Source: Chitinophagaceae bacterium (lineage in GTDB: Bacteria > Bacteroidota > Bacteroidia > Chitinophagales > Chitinophagaceae). Taken from it: a stretch of 5,781 bases of DNA. The first letter of the stretch is position 1. The number at the start of each line of letters is the position of its first letter. This document shows, one piece after another, positions 1-5,781 of the stretch. The notes beneath the pieces are model-generated. The model was not told the DNA's origin, did no database searches, and saw only the letters and a program-made list of their open reading frames with translations. The stretch lies in the NCBI GenBank assembly GCA_947483345.1, contig CANKNL010000196.1:1-5781 (forward strand), in the 5' to 3' direction. The position numbers and the translations under genes are program-made.

Positions 1-1277
1 TAGATCACAAAGCCGTCCGGTATAATGGCTCTTTTTTTAACCACCACAATGCCGTCTTTAACTGTATAATAGGCATGGTCTGTATCAGCTAAATGAGCCC
101 CACCGGTAATGCTTACATTATTCCCAATGTGACAATCCTTATCTACAATAGCATTTTCAATTTTACAATTCTCCCCTATGCCGAGTTTGGGAACACCTCT
201 TTCAAGTGAATGACTCATTTCTAAAATGGTTTCATAATAATCACTTCCCATAATGTACGAACTGATGATCTCTGTTCCTTTTCCGATCCGGGTTCTAATA
301 CCAATGACACTGTTCACAATTTTTGATGCATCAATTATAGAGCCTTCGGCCAAAATACTGTTTACAACCATTGTATTACCAATTTTCATGGGTGGTAACA
401 TGCGGGCACGACTGTAAATAGCTTTGGTATTATCAAACAGATTGAAGGGCGGGATTTCGAGCGTTAAAGCCAGATTGGCTTCATAAAAAGAATAAATATT
501 TCCAATATCCGTCCAATATCCGTCATATTGAAAACTGACTACCTTTTTTGTGTTGATGGAGTCAGGAATGATTTCTTTTCCAAAATCTGTAGCATCCTTT
601 TTATCCACCAGCAACTGGTTAAATAAAAGTTCACGATTAAAAATATAAATACCCATTGAAGCCAGATATTTTCGACCCTGCAATTTCATATCTTCTCCTG
701 TATCACTCTCCCATTGGGGCAATAATTCTTTAGCCGGCTTTTCAATAAACGACGTGATGAAGTTATCGGCATCCGATTTCAAAATACCGAATTCGGGTGC
801 TTCTCTATCTGCTACGGGTATCGTTGCAATTGATATATCGGCGCCTTTATCAATATGATTTTGAAACATCTCTCTAAAATCCATTTGATACAATTGATCC
901 CCGCTTAAAATTAATACATACTCAAAATCATTATTTTGAATATGCTTTAGCGATTGTCTTACGGCATCAGCCGTACCCTGAAACCAGCCTAAGCTGTCGG
1001 GGGTTTGCTCTGCAGCCAAAATATCTACAAAGCCACTGCTGAATGCGCTGAATTGATACGCGTTTTTAATATGTTTGTTTAATGACGCAGAATTGTATTG
1101 TGTTAACACAAACATGCGGTTAATATTGGAATTGATACAATTAGAAATGGGAATATCAACCAACCTGTATTTACCCCCAATGGGTACAGCCGGTTTGCTT
1201 CGGGTTGATGTTAAGGGATATAAACGGCTACCGGCTCCGCCTCCTAAAATAACTGCTAAAACTGATTTACTGATCAT
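1..1277 (-). CDS. glgC: Glucose-1-phosphate adenylyltransferase (ADP-glucose pyrophosphorylase)
   Basis: Makes ADP-glucose and pyrophosphate from ATP and glucose-1-phosphate, the committed step of bacterial glycogen synthesis, in the cytoplasm. Reading from the ATG at 1277 gives 425 residues ending in PDGFVI; the next two bases are TA, so the stop codon most likely straddles the left edge and the protein is essentially whole (family usual length about 420-430). Visible motifs: the nucleotide-binding loop LGGGAGSRLYPLT (11-23), KPAVPIGGKYRLVDIPISNC (28-47), GWFQGTADAVR (97-107), the metal-binding SGDQLYQMD with D127, EFGIL (162-166), FIEKPA with the glucose-1-phosphate lysine K180, and YWTDIG (254-259). 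Residues from about 295 to the end form the left-handed beta-helix domain. The wording (WFQGTADAVRQ, MGSDYYET, GVPKLGIGEN) is closer to cyanobacterial and plant enzymes than to E. coli GlgC. The start lies 6 nt after the glgA stop, so the two are probably co-transcribed and translationally coupled. The upstream sequence is A-rich with no strong Shine-Dalgarno. Confidence 0.95.
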   Translation of the reverse strand, partial: MISKSVLAVILGGGAGSRLYPLTSTRSKPAVPIGGKYRLVDIPISNCINSNINRMFVLTQYNSASLNKHIKNAYQFSAFSSGFVDILAAEQTPDSLGWFQGTADAVRQSLKHIQNNDFEYVLILSGDQLYQMDFREMFQNHIDKGADISIATIPVADREAPEFGILKSDADNFITSFIEKPAKELLPQWESDTGEDMKLQGRKYLASMGIYIFNRELLFNQLLVDKKDATDFGKEIIPDSINTKKVVSFQYDGYWTDIGNIYSFYEANLALTLEIPPFNLFDNTKAIYSRARMLPPMKIGNTMVVNSILAEGSIIDASKIVNSVIGIRTRIGKGTEIISSYIMGSDYYETILEMSHSLERGVPKLGIGENCKIENAIVDKDCHIGNNVSITGGAHLADTDHAYYTVKDGIVVVKKRAIIPDGFVI

Positions 1278-1283
1278 GTACGC

Positions 1284-2705
1284 TTACTTTTTTTGGATGG
1301 ATGTATATAAGTTAATGTATTGTTCTGCACTTTTTTCCCAACTGTTATCTATCTGCATGATTTGTTTTCTGATGGCTGTAAGCCTTTCCTGATCATCATA
1401 TAATTCAACGGCCCGGTGAATAGAATAAGTGATATCCCAAATATTGGCAAAATTAAAACGAATACCAAACCCATTTGGTTCACCAATATCTGTAACCGTA
1501 TCTTTTAAACCACCTGTACTTCTTACCAAAGGAATAGTGCCGTACCGCAAAGCATACATTTGGTTAAGGCCACAAGGCTCTACCCTGCTGGGCATCAAAA
1601 TAAAGTCGGCGCCGGCATACATCTGGTGAGCCAGTTTCTCATTATATCCGATTTTAGAATTATAATAACCTGCAAAATTTCCGGTTAGGTACATTAATTG
1701 ATCTTCCACATTTTTATCTCCGCTTCCCAAAATTAAAAAATTCATTTTATTTCCCAACTGATTCAATGAATCTCTAATGGCCTGGGGTAATAAGTCTGCA
1801 GCCTTTTCACCTACCAGTCGCCCTATATAAATAAACAGGGGCAATGTATCATCGAGCATAAAATCTTTACAAAGTTTTTTCTTATTCAATAGTTTCCCCG
1901 ATCCTGCATCTGTAATGGTATAGTTATCTAATATATACGTATCGGTTTGGGGATCCCATACTACAGTATCTATTCCATTTAAAATACCACTGCATTTATA
2001 ACGTTCTGATACAAATAATTGTTCAAGTCCATTGGCTTCCTGTGTCAGTTCTTCCATATAGCTAGGACTAACAGTTGTTACCCGATCCACACATTTTACG
2101 GCACAGGCCAATGGGTTTATCATCATATTCCAATCCAGTAAACCCCATTGCCAGGTATCCCAATCCGGGATGATATTAGTGTTATCCCAACTCATCCAGC
2201 CTTGATATTGGGCATTGTGAATAGTTAATATGGTAGGTATATTTGCCAAATGCCGGTATGCAAAACAATGACGCATCATAAACGGTATAAGCCCCGCATG
2301 ATGATCATGTACATGCACTGTATCGGGCCTGTGTTCCCAATGAGATAGCCAGTCAACAACGGCAATCTGAAAAGCAGTGAAACGTTGGGTATCATCATCA
2401 TAACTATAAATATTTTCACGATCCAGCAGTCCGTAAATATCAACACAATAGAGATCAAAATCGAGTTTATTATGTTTTTCCTTGATGATGGTATAGTCAT
2501 AATGTGTGCTACCCATCATAAACCCGCCCTTATGTTCTACGGTCCATTCATTATCATATAAAAATTTTGTACGGTGCATTGGTATTACCACTTTAGCAAT
2601 ATGCCCAAGTTGTTGCTGGTATTTGGGCAAAGAGCCCACCACATCTGCCAGCCCGCCAGCTTTGGCATAAGGGTAACATTCTGCACTAACATGTAAAATT
2701 TCCAT
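1284..2705 (-). CDS. glgA: Glycogen (starch) synthase, ADP-glucose dependent, GT5 family
   Basis: Transfers glucose from ADP-glucose to the non-reducing end of an alpha-1,4-glucan in the cytoplasm. The protein has 473 residues, against 477 in E. coli GlgA. The N-terminal GT5 domain (about 1-240) carries the ADP-glucose motif KAGGL with K15, HVHDHHAGL (131-139) and TIHNAQYQG (161-169). The C-terminal GT-B lobe (about 285-455) carries IGRLVGEK with R296 and K301, and PSRVEPCGLNQMYAL with E376 and C378, followed by STGGLKDTV. All catalytic positions known from E. coli GlgA appear intact. The ATG at 2705 is chosen over an in-frame TTG one codon upstream (2708) because it places the KxGGL lysine at residue 15, exactly as in E. 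coli, and because ATG is the stronger start. It is the first gene of a glgA-glgC pair and is divergent from the sugar transporter. Neither glgB (branching enzyme) nor glgP is in the window. Confidence 0.96.
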   Translation of the reverse strand: MEILHVSAECYPYAKAGGLADVVGSLPKYQQQLGHIAKVVIPMHRTKFLYDNEWTVEHKGGFMMGSTHYDYTIIKEKHNKLDFDLYCVDIYGLLDRENIYSYDDDTQRFTAFQIAVVDWLSHWEHRPDTVHVHDHHAGLIPFMMRHCFAYRHLANIPTILTIHNAQYQGWMSWDNTNIIPDWDTWQWGLLDWNMMINPLACAVKCVDRVTTVSPSYMEELTQEANGLEQLFVSERYKCSGILNGIDTVVWDPQTDTYILDNYTITDAGSGKLLNKKKLCKDFMLDDTLPLFIYIGRLVGEKAADLLPQAIRDSLNQLGNKMNFLILGSGDKNVEDQLMYLTGNFAGYYNSKIGYNEKLAHQMYAGADFILMPSRVEPCGLNQMYALRYGTIPLVRSTGGLKDTVTDIGEPNGFGIRFNFANIWDITYSIHRAVELYDDQERLTAIRKQIMQIDNSWEKSAEQYINLYTSIQKK

Positions 2706-2820
2706 CAATTTTTTTTAATGGGTTCAATTTACTAATCATTTGGCTGTTAACCAATTTGAATTGAAATATTTTTCACAATGCTTTTTTTATGCTATTTTCA
2801 TCCAATCTAAAAATATCAAT
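2706..2820. promoter_or_regulatory. Divergent intergenic control region between glgA and the sugar transporter
   Basis: This 115-bp AT-rich gap must hold the promoters of both the glgA-glgC arm and the transporter-kinase arm, inferred from the divergent gene layout. I found no clean match to the Bacteroidota promoter (TTG, about 19-21 nt, TAnnTTTG) on either strand. The closest is on the minus strand toward glgA: TTG at 2752-2754, 20 nt, then TAAATTG at 2725-2731, which lacks one T of the consensus. On the plus strand only TATTTTTC at 2767-2774 resembles a -7 box, without a well-spaced TTG. Two small symmetric elements sit in the middle: TTGG-N7-CCAA (2740-2754, containing the palindrome GTTAAC at 2746-2751) and CAATT-TG-AATTG (2752-2763). 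Either could be an operator, but such short AT-rich palindromes are common by chance. No Shine-Dalgarno precedes either start codon. Confidence 0.45.
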
Positions 2821-4515
2821 ATGGCAACTCAACAAAACGATTTAATAACACCATTGGAAAATCAATCTGTAAAAGAAACCAATTATGGTGCGCTTGGCAC
2901 TTTAGTAACGGTTTTCTTTTTTTGGGGATTTATTGCAGCTGGTAACAGTGTATTCATCCCTTTTTGTAAACACTATTTTCATTTAGACCAGTTTCAAAGT
3001 CAGTTAATTGATTTTGCTTTTTATACAGCCTATTACCTTGGGGCATTGGTACTTTTTGCCTATGGTGCTTTTGGCGGAAAAGATCTGGTTGGCAAATGGG
3101 GCTATAAAAAAAGTATTGTATATGGATTGCTTTTTTCTGCTTTAGGTGCTGCGGCCATGATCGTTGCTGTAAATGCAAATACATTTACCGGCATGCTGGT
3201 TGGTTTATTTATTGTTGCATTGGGTTTTTCTTTACAGCAAACCGCGGCACAGCCCTTTGCTATTTCTTTAGGCGATCCTGCAACAGGTACCAGCCGGGTT
3301 AACCTGGGTGGTGGTATTAACTCCTTTGGTACAACCATTGGCCCTATTGTAGTTGCCATTGCCTTATTTGGCAGTACAGCGGCCATTACTGATGAACAAA
3401 TTGCCGCATTAAGTTTAAGTAAAGTCATTATTCTATATACTTGTGTAGGGGGATTATTTATTGCTGCTGCTGCATTATTTTATTTTTCTAAAAAAGTACC
3501 TGCCGGTATTTCTTCAGAAAAAGTTGAAAGTGGTACTAAGGCATTGTACACTTTATTAATAATGACAGGCCTCTTAATAATTATGTTTGTTCCGGTATTC
3601 AGTAGTTATAAAACTGATCCGGCTACTTTAACCGACACCGAAAAACATGGCTTAGAAGCTTACCGTTTAAAATGGTTATTAGGTGCATTGGCTGTAGTGG
3701 TGATCGGATTATTGGCAGCAAATATGACTGCCAGAAAAAAAGCAATCGGTTGGGGTGCTATGCAATATCCACAGCTGGTATTGGGTATGCTGGCCATATT
3801 TGTATATGTTGGTGTGGAAGTGGCCATTGGTAGTAATTTAAGCGAGTTGCTGAAACAACAGGAGTTTGGCGGCTTCCAGTCATCCGAAGCGGCTCCTTAT
3901 ATTTCTATGTATTGGGGAAGTTTAATGATAGGCCGTTGGGCAGGAGCCGTTTCAGCATTTAAATTATCGGATAATGCTAAACTATTATTACAGATCATTG
4001 TTCCATTAATTGCATTCGGGATTATTATTGGTGTTAATACTGTTGCACAATATGATATGAAACCCTTATATTATTATGTGGTTTGTGTTTTGATACAGAT
4101 TGCTGCTTTTTATATCAGCAAAAATAAACCTGCCAGAACAATGCTGATATTTAGTTTACTGGCTGTAGTTGCTATGGTCATTGGTACTATGACTACTGGC
4201 ACGATTGCTATTTATGCCTTTTTAAGTGGTGGATTATTCTGTTCTATTATGTGGCCATGTATTTTCACATTGTCAATTGCCGGATTGGGAAAATATACAA
4301 CCGAAGGATCAGCCTTTTTAATTATGATGATCTTAGGTGGTGGTATCATCCCTCCTATTCAGGGTAAACTGGCAGATGTTATTGGTATACACCAATCTTA
4401 TTGGGTTCCTGTAATTTGTTTTGCATATCTGGCATTTTTTGCCATTGCAGTTAAAGGCATACTAAAAAAACAAGGTATTGATTACGATGCGGCAGTTGAA
4501 AGCAGCGGACATTAA
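2821..4515 (+). CDS. FHS/FucP-family sugar MFS transporter, extended form (probable glucose/hexose importer)
   Basis: Inner-membrane sugar permease of the fucose-glucose/galactose (FHS) branch of the major facilitator superfamily. From ATG 2821 it has 564 residues; an in-frame TTG at 2740 would add 27 unlikely residues inside the intergenic region and is not used. The family signatures are clear: FFFWGF...IPF in TM1 (32-48), the TM4 motif QQTAAQPFAISLGDP (139-153), TSRVNLGGGINSFGTTIGP (157-175), VYVGVEVAIGS in TM7 (328-338), GRWAG in TM8 (371-375), SIMWPCIFTLSIAGLG (475-490) and LGGGIIPPIQG in TM11 (505-515). Compared with the 438-residue E. coli FucP, there is extra sequence between the halves (hydrophobic segments about 243-260 and 285-301) and between TM8 and TM10 (two more within about 387-457), suggesting up to 16 membrane segments. 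FucP's D46 and E135 correspond here to S43 and Q140. The next gene, a ROK kinase 27 nt downstream, suggests glucose or a similar hexose as substrate, but the sequence does not fix it. Confidence 0.9.
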   Translation: MATQQNDLITPLENQSVKETNYGALGTLVTVFFFWGFIAAGNSVFIPFCKHYFHLDQFQSQLIDFAFYTAYYLGALVLFAYGAFGGKDLVGKWGYKKSIVYGLLFSALGAAAMIVAVNANTFTGMLVGLFIVALGFSLQQTAAQPFAISLGDPATGTSRVNLGGGINSFGTTIGPIVVAIALFGSTAAITDEQIAALSLSKVIILYTCVGGLFIAAAALFYFSKKVPAGISSEKVESGTKALYTLLIMTGLLIIMFVPVFSSYKTDPATLTDTEKHGLEAYRLKWLLGALAVVVIGLLAANMTARKKAIGWGAMQYPQLVLGMLAIFVYVGVEVAIGSNLSELLKQQEFGGFQSSEAAPYISMYWGSLMIGRWAGAVSAFKLSDNAKLLLQIIVPLIAFGIIIGVNTVAQYDMKPLYYYVVCVLIQIAAFYISKNKPARTMLIFSLLAVVAMVIGTMTTGTIAIYAFLSGGLFCSIMWPCIFTLSIAGLGKYTTEGSAFLIMMILGGGIIPPIQGKLADVIGIHQSYWVPVICFAYLAFFAIAVKGILKKQGIDYDAAVESSGH

Positions 4516-4542
4516 TTTTAACTAACCGATTTAAAAAGTTTT

Positions 4543-5499
4543 ATGATTGAAAAGTTTTCGGTAGGCATTGATGTAGGTGGCACAACCACCAAATTTGGCG
4601 TGGTTAACAGCAAGGGAGAAATACTGGAGCAAGACCGCATACCAAGCAATGAACATGAAGTGGTGGAGGATTTTATTGATGATCTGCATGCCAAATTAAT
4701 GCCCATGATAAAAAGGGCCGGTGGCGTAAAGAACTTCATTGGTATTGGTATTGGAGCTCCCAATGGCAATATTTACACCGGCACTATTGAATATGCCCCC
4801 AATTTAAAATGGAAAGGCATTATTCCGATTGCGGAACTGATGAAAAAGAAGTTTAAACTTAAAACAAAGCTTACCAATGATGCTAATGCAGCAGCGATGG
4901 GTGAGATGATGTATGGTGCCTGTAAAAATATGAAACACTTTATTACCATCACATTGGGAACGGGCGTTGGCAGTGGCATTGTAATTGATGGAAAGATTGT
5001 TGTTGGTCATGATGGATTTGCCGGCGAACTGGGACATACGATCATTAGACCGGGAGGCCGTTTGCATAAAAGTACAGGAATGCTTGGCAGCCTTGAATCC
5101 TATGCATCTGCTACGGGTGTGCGGGAAACGGCTATTGAAATGCTGACACAACATCCCGAAGAACCCAGTTTATTGCGTAACTACAGCATTAATGAACTCA
5201 CCAGTGAATCTGTTTTTGAATGTGCTATGCAGGGCGATAATATTGCTAATAATATTTTTGAATTTACGGGACAGATATTGGGTGAGTCTTTAGCCAATTT
5301 TGTGATGTTCTCTTCGCCATCAGCGATTGTACTTTTTGGCGGATTAACTAAAGCCGGCAACCTACTCTTAAACCCCACCCGCAAACACATGGAGGAAAAC
5401 CTGTTGCCCATTTTTAAAAATAAAGTTAAACTGATCTTTAGCGAATTGAAAGAATCAGATGCAGCCATTTTGGGAGCCAGTGCCTTGGTTTGGGAATAA
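4543..5499 (+). CDS. ROK-family sugar kinase, probable glucokinase, lacking the zinc-motif cysteines
   Basis: ATP-dependent cytoplasmic hexose kinase of the ROK family, here probably phosphorylating the imported sugar to its 6-phosphate. The protein has 318 residues, normal for single-domain ROK kinases; there is no N-terminal helix-turn-helix, so it is an enzyme and not a ROK repressor. Motifs: phosphate-1 loop GIDVGGTTTKFGVV (8-21), GIGIGAPN (67-74), the catalytic TNDANAAAMGE with D113 as general base, the phosphate-2 segment TLGTGVGSGIVIDG (137-150), FAGELGH with sugar contacts E162 and H165, LESYASATGV (184-193) including E185, and a C-terminal VLFGGLTKAG adenosine segment (263-272). The usual zinc-binding CxCGxxGC stretch is replaced at 175-183 by HKSTGMLGS with no cysteine. 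It starts 27 nt after the transporter stop, so the two form a probable operon. The start at 4543 places the first beta strand directly before the ATP loop. Fructokinase, mannokinase or N-acetylmannosamine kinase activity cannot be excluded. Confidence 0.92.
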   Translation: MIEKFSVGIDVGGTTTKFGVVNSKGEILEQDRIPSNEHEVVEDFIDDLHAKLMPMIKRAGGVKNFIGIGIGAPNGNIYTGTIEYAPNLKWKGIIPIAELMKKKFKLKTKLTNDANAAAMGEMMYGACKNMKHFITITLGTGVGSGIVIDGKIVVGHDGFAGELGHTIIRPGGRLHKSTGMLGSLESYASATGVRETAIEMLTQHPEEPSLLRNYSINELTSESVFECAMQGDNIANNIFEFTGQILGESLANFVMFSSPSAIVLFGGLTKAGNLLLNPTRKHMEENLLPIFKNKVKLIFSELKESDAAILGASALVWE

Positions 5500-5531
5500 C
5501 CTGGCAGAAACCGGGATGCTGGTCATTTTTT
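5499..5531 (+). terminator. Possible weak terminator at the convergent gene end
   Basis: In the gap between the kinase stop and the convergent gene, an imperfect hairpin can be drawn. ACCTGGCA (5499-5506) pairs with TGCTGGT (5517-5523), with one T-T mismatch and one bulged G, followed by CA and six Ts (5526-5531). A competing 5-bp stem, CCTGG (5500-5504) with CCGGG (5511-5515), includes one G-U pair. The T-tract is in the right place for the plus-strand operon, but the stem is short and imperfect and the T-tract lies within the opposite gene's last codons. Confidence 0.3.
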
Positions 5532-5781
5532 ATTGATGATAAAAACTGCAGGTACTGCCCTTTCACCTTCTTTATCACTTGGTTTAATGGTTTCTTTTCC
5601 ATTAATCAGCATACAACTGCTGCCACCGCCATCTAAGTTTAAAGCTTCCACACAACCCAGGTCAACTAATAATTGAGCTTGCTGTGTAAGTGTAGCTCCT
5701 TCTGCAATACCCGGAAAGCGGCCCTGGATAACCATTACAATCAACCGGCCATCTTTTGTATATCCCATGCAGGTTCGTGGA
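5523..5781 (-). CDS. Phosphodiester glycosidase (NAGPA/DUF2233-type) family protein, C-terminal part only
   Basis: The reading frame enters from the right edge and ends with TGA at 5523-5525; its N-terminal part is outside the window. The visible residues, about 85, begin PRTCMGYTKDGRLIVMVIQG and contain LLVDLGCVEALNLDGGGSS and a GERAVPAVFII end. This matches the C-terminal half of the phosphodiester glycosidase domain named after mammalian NAGPA, which uncovers mannose-6-phosphate by removing GlcNAc. LDGGGSS and the PRT-G-DGR stretch are the hallmark segments. In bacteria these proteins are usually exported, and the substrates are largely unknown. An ATG at 5768 is internal, since the conserved PRTC residues lie upstream of it in the same frame, so it should not be used as the start. 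The gene is convergent with the kinase, and nothing in the sequence ties its function to glycogen. Confidence 0.85.
   Translation of the reverse strand, partial: PRTCMGYTKDGRLIVMVIQGRFPGIAEGATLTQQAQLLVDLGCVEALNLDGGGSSCMLINGKETIKPSDKEGERAVPAVFIINKK

Noticed and set aside
1075..1392. Plus-strand open frame of 105 codons across the glgA-glgC junction
   Set aside because: It is antisense to two clearly conserved proteins, has no family resemblance and no start context; it is a shadow frame.
2740..2820. TTG start extending the transporter by 27 residues
   Set aside because: The extension crosses the probable control region and is not needed for TM1. ATG 2821 gives the short polar N-terminus normal for the family.
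2706..2820. Riboswitch or attenuator in the divergent gap
   Set aside because: The gap is only 115 bp, with no GC-rich stem, terminator-like hairpin or recognisable aptamer on either strand.
5060..5100. Frameshift or decay in the kinase as the cause of the missing cysteines
   Set aside because: The frame is continuous, flanking motifs on both sides are intact, and the loop length differs by only one residue, so substitution is the better explanation.
4804..5154. Minus-strand open frame of 116 codons inside the kinase gene
   Set aside because: Antisense to conserved ROK motifs, with low-complexity composition dictated by the opposite strand.
5766..5768. ATG as the start of an 81-residue protein
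   Set aside because: The same frame continues upstream to the window edge with the conserved PRTC residues, so this is an internal methionine of a truncated gene.
1..5781. tRNA, rRNA, CRISPR arrays, insertion sequences or long repeats
   Set aside because: No tRNA-like arms, spaced repeats, transposase frames or terminal inverted repeats were seen; nearly all the window is accounted for by five conserved genes.

Overview
The window looks like a piece of a Bacteroidota chromosome, most likely near Chitinophagaceae or Sphingobacteriia. This rests on the AT-rich sequence, start codons without clear Shine-Dalgarno boxes, the type of FucP-like sugar transporter, and the wording of the GlgA/GlgC proteins. 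The taxonomic placement is inference; no marker gene is present. There are five protein genes, no RNA genes, no mobile elements and no CRISPR.

Layout: positions 1-2705 on the minus strand hold a glgA-glgC pair, transcribed glgA first: starch/glycogen synthase, then ADP-glucose pyrophosphorylase, 6 nt apart. GlgC is complete except for the last base or so of its stop codon, which lies outside the window. A 115-bp intergenic region (2706-2820) separates this pair from a divergent plus-strand pair: an FHS-family sugar MFS transporter (2821-4515) and a ROK-family sugar kinase (4543-5499). A 23-bp gap follows, and then the convergent 3' end of a phosphodiester glycosidase (NAGPA-type) gene runs off the right edge.

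The four central genes make metabolic sense together. A hexose, probably glucose, is imported by the transporter and phosphorylated by the ROK kinase. After isomerisation to glucose-1-phosphate by a phosphoglucomutase not in this window, GlgC makes ADP-glucose and GlgA polymerises it into glycogen. The two arms share one intergenic control region.

Points worth a second look: the ROK kinase has lost all three cysteines of the family zinc motif. The transporter is about 130 residues longer than E. coli FucP, with about four extra hydrophobic segments, and lacks both acidic residues used for proton coupling in FucP. GlgC is of the cyanobacterial/plant type and keeps the two lysines that bind 3-phosphoglycerate in those enzymes. 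None of these amounts to a clearly new system; they are unusual versions of known families.
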